NCBI RefSeq assembly: GCF_003148845.1
Contig: NZ_QGHA01000002.1
Span: 666,974-730,973, forward strand
Length of the DNA: 64,000 nucleotides
Direction: 5' to 3'
Source: Mucilaginibacter oryzae
GTDB lineage: Bacteria > Bacteroidota > Bacteroidia > Sphingobacteriales > Sphingobacteriaceae
Within the stretch, counting starts at the first letter, position 1; every line of letters begins with the position of its first letter. The notes beneath the pieces are model-generated. The model ran no database searches. It was not told the DNA's origin and saw nothing but the letters and a program-made list of their open reading frames with translations. Of the stretch, positions 62,749-64,000 are shown one piece after another. Position numbers and translations under genes: made by a program.

Positions 62749-64000
62749 TTATCTGGCTAATAAACCCTGCAAATGCGAATAAAGTACAATATCCAAACCG
62801 TAAACATCCGGGCGATATTGGATCACGCCGTTTTCGTCCGCCCAGCAGGTCACGTAAGTAATGTAAATTGGGGTTTTCTTCGGCAAGCCTATATTGGTTG
62901 GCTCTGGCTTATTAACCACCATGTCGTTAGCAATGGTATCCAGGACGGCACCCTCGCCAAAAAGGTTCCTGGCCAGGCCCAGCGGATCGCCCAAACGTAC
63001 GCATCCGTGGCTTACAGCCCGCATGGCATGCCCGAAAGCCGACTTATTGGGGGTATCGTGCAGGTAAACGCTGCTCCGGTTCTTGAAAAGGAACTTAATT
63101 TTGCCTAATGAGTTATCATCACCCGGGCGTTGCTTAAACTCATACTCAAGGTTATCGGGCGTAACCTGCGACCAGTCAATTGTTTCCGGGTCAGCTATCC
63201 GTTTCCCGTTTTTAAATACATCTATGTTTTTATTGGCCAGGTAATAGCGGTCTTCTGCAGCCTCCACAATGATCTCTTTGGTGGCTATACTGCGCGGGAT
63301 ATTCCAAACCGGGTTTACCTGTACGCTATGGATCACGCTGTTTAATATCGGCGTTTCGCGCGGGAAGGGTTTATCAACACGGGCGGTATCGTCAAAATGT
63401 TCAAGCGTATTTTGATTCTGCATGTTGCGGCCCTGGCCAACGCAAACCTTCATGTTTAAAACAGATTTGCCGTCTTCCATTACGTCTAACCGGTAATCCG
63501 GGATATTAACAATCACATATTTAGGCTCGTAAGGCTTGTTTCTCCAGCGTAAACGTTCAAGTGCCACTAATAAATAACGCTTACTTTCTTCCCGGCTTAA
63601 ACCCTCAATGGTGGCGCTGTCGCGATAAGCCTTTTGTATGGCTAAATATTGCGGATTTTTGGGCTGAATGCTGTCAAGATAGGCTTTAAAATCATGATTA
63701 CCAAGGGTAGCAAGCATCCCGAGGCTATCGGGCCGGCGGGTTGCCATAAAGTATCTCGAGTATATTTTTTTAGGGTTAATAACACCGTATTGCACGGCGT
63801 TTGCATATTTAACAAACGCGCCGGCGGTCAGGATTTCCAGTTTGGCTACCGTTTCGTACCCATCTTCGATGGTTTTTATGGCTTTTTTATCCTTTAGTTT
63901 AGCGGTAAGCGTTTTAATTTCATCAGTAGGATAAATGGATGGATCCAAACCATGTTCGTTTAGCCTGCCGATATATTCGGTAAGGGCATCAAAATCGCCG
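62749..64000 (-). CDS. L,D-transpeptidase, YcbB-like, 5' partial
   Basis: The frame is open to the window edge, so the N-terminal part is missing (417 codons seen). YkuD region has YVIVNIPDYRLDV, VVGQGR-type CVGQGRNMQN, FPRETPILNSVIHSVQVNPVWN, YLHDTPNKSAFGHAMRAVSHGCVRL with catalytic His and Cys intact, and the C-terminal TYVTCWADENGVIQYRPDVYG. It makes 3-3 cross-links in peptidoglycan. Compare with the inactive homologue at 41480. Confidence 0.92.
   Translation of the reverse strand, partial: GDFDALTEYIGRLNEHGLDPSIYPTDEIKTLTAKLKDKKAIKTIEDGYETVAKLEILTAGAFVKYANAVQYGVINPKKIYSRYFMATRRPDSLGMLATLGNHDFKAYLDSIQPKNPQYLAIQKAYRDSATIEGLSREESKRYLLVALERLRWRNKPYEPKYVIVNIPDYRLDVMEDGKSVLNMKVCVGQGRNMQNQNTLEHFDDTARVDKPFPRETPILNSVIHSVQVNPVWNIPRSIATKEIIVEAAEDRYYLANKNIDVFKNGKRIADPETIDWSQVTPDNLEYEFKQRPGDDNSLGKIKFLFKNRSSVYLHDTPNKSAFGHAMRAVSHGCVRLGDPLGLARNLFGEGAVLDTIANDMVVNKPEPTNIGLPKKTPIYITYVTCWADENGVIQYRPDVYGLDIVLYSHLQGLLAR

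Overview
The window reads as a chromosomal segment of a Sphingobacteriaceae-type bacterium (Bacteroidota), most like Mucilaginibacter or Pedobacter. This rests on gene content (CusA-type RND pump, LytS/LytTR pair, Y_Y_Y-propeller regulator, GH78 rhamnosidase, fused E1 dehydrogenase, ORF6N protein, arm-domain tyrosine recombinases), on -7 boxes of the form TAnnTTTG, and on a tmRNA tag ending NGENNYALAA. No database search was possible, so genus level is inference.

Layout. 0-4.2 kb: end of a heavy-metal RND efflux operon (adaptor, pump). 4.5-11.1 kb: a DUF2147 protein, then a tightly packed operon of TolC, lipoprotein adaptor, MacB-like permease, ABC ATPase, LytS-type kinase and LytTR regulator. 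11.1-18.6 kb: a tandem-repeat secreted protein, YajQ, polyphosphate kinase with Ppx/GppA, a candidate small RNA, UbiX, a DUF6265 protein, an SDR, and a small secreted protein that looks highly expressed. 18.7-36.7 kb: trehalose synthesis (OtsA-OtsB fusion), a lactonase-like MBL enzyme, a rhamnosidase facing a propeller-LuxR regulator, YeiH, pirin, a methyltransferase, an inverted heptad-repeat block, DUF92, an M90 peptidase, a WalJ-type MBL, YceH, a Pif1-like helicase and an outer-membrane protein.

36.8-49.9 kb is the most interesting part: a stress island of a P3B-type P-type ATPase, four tandem-UspA proteins, a secreted L,D-transpeptidase-fold protein that has lost its catalytic Cys and His, Hsp20, HdeD, acetate kinase and phosphoketolase. 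Five palindromes of the form TGAY-N4-RTCA (the FNR/Crp core) lie in its promoter regions. Four of them sit exactly 36.5 nt from a -7-like TTTG/TTTA box, the geometry expected of class II activation at about -41.5. The gene set resembles by analogy the mycobacterial DosR dormancy regulon (hspX, several usp genes, ctpF) and Pseudomonas Anr-controlled usp genes, joined here to the phosphoketolase-acetate kinase ATP-yielding shunt. A hypoxia- or NO-responsive energy-conservation module is the working inference.

50-52.5 kb: a LOG-family protein and an acyl-CoA carboxylase beta subunit. 52.5-56.1 kb: a decayed mobile-element zone between tRNA-Ser(CGA) and tmRNA, with two broken integrases, an ORF6N gene, a SnoaL-like fragment and a 14-bp direct repeat. 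56.1-64 kb: tmRNA, a PLP aminotransferase, DUF1573, the fused 2-oxoacid dehydrogenase E1, a nitroreductase, and two L,D-transpeptidases with intact catalytic motifs, the last one cut by the window edge.
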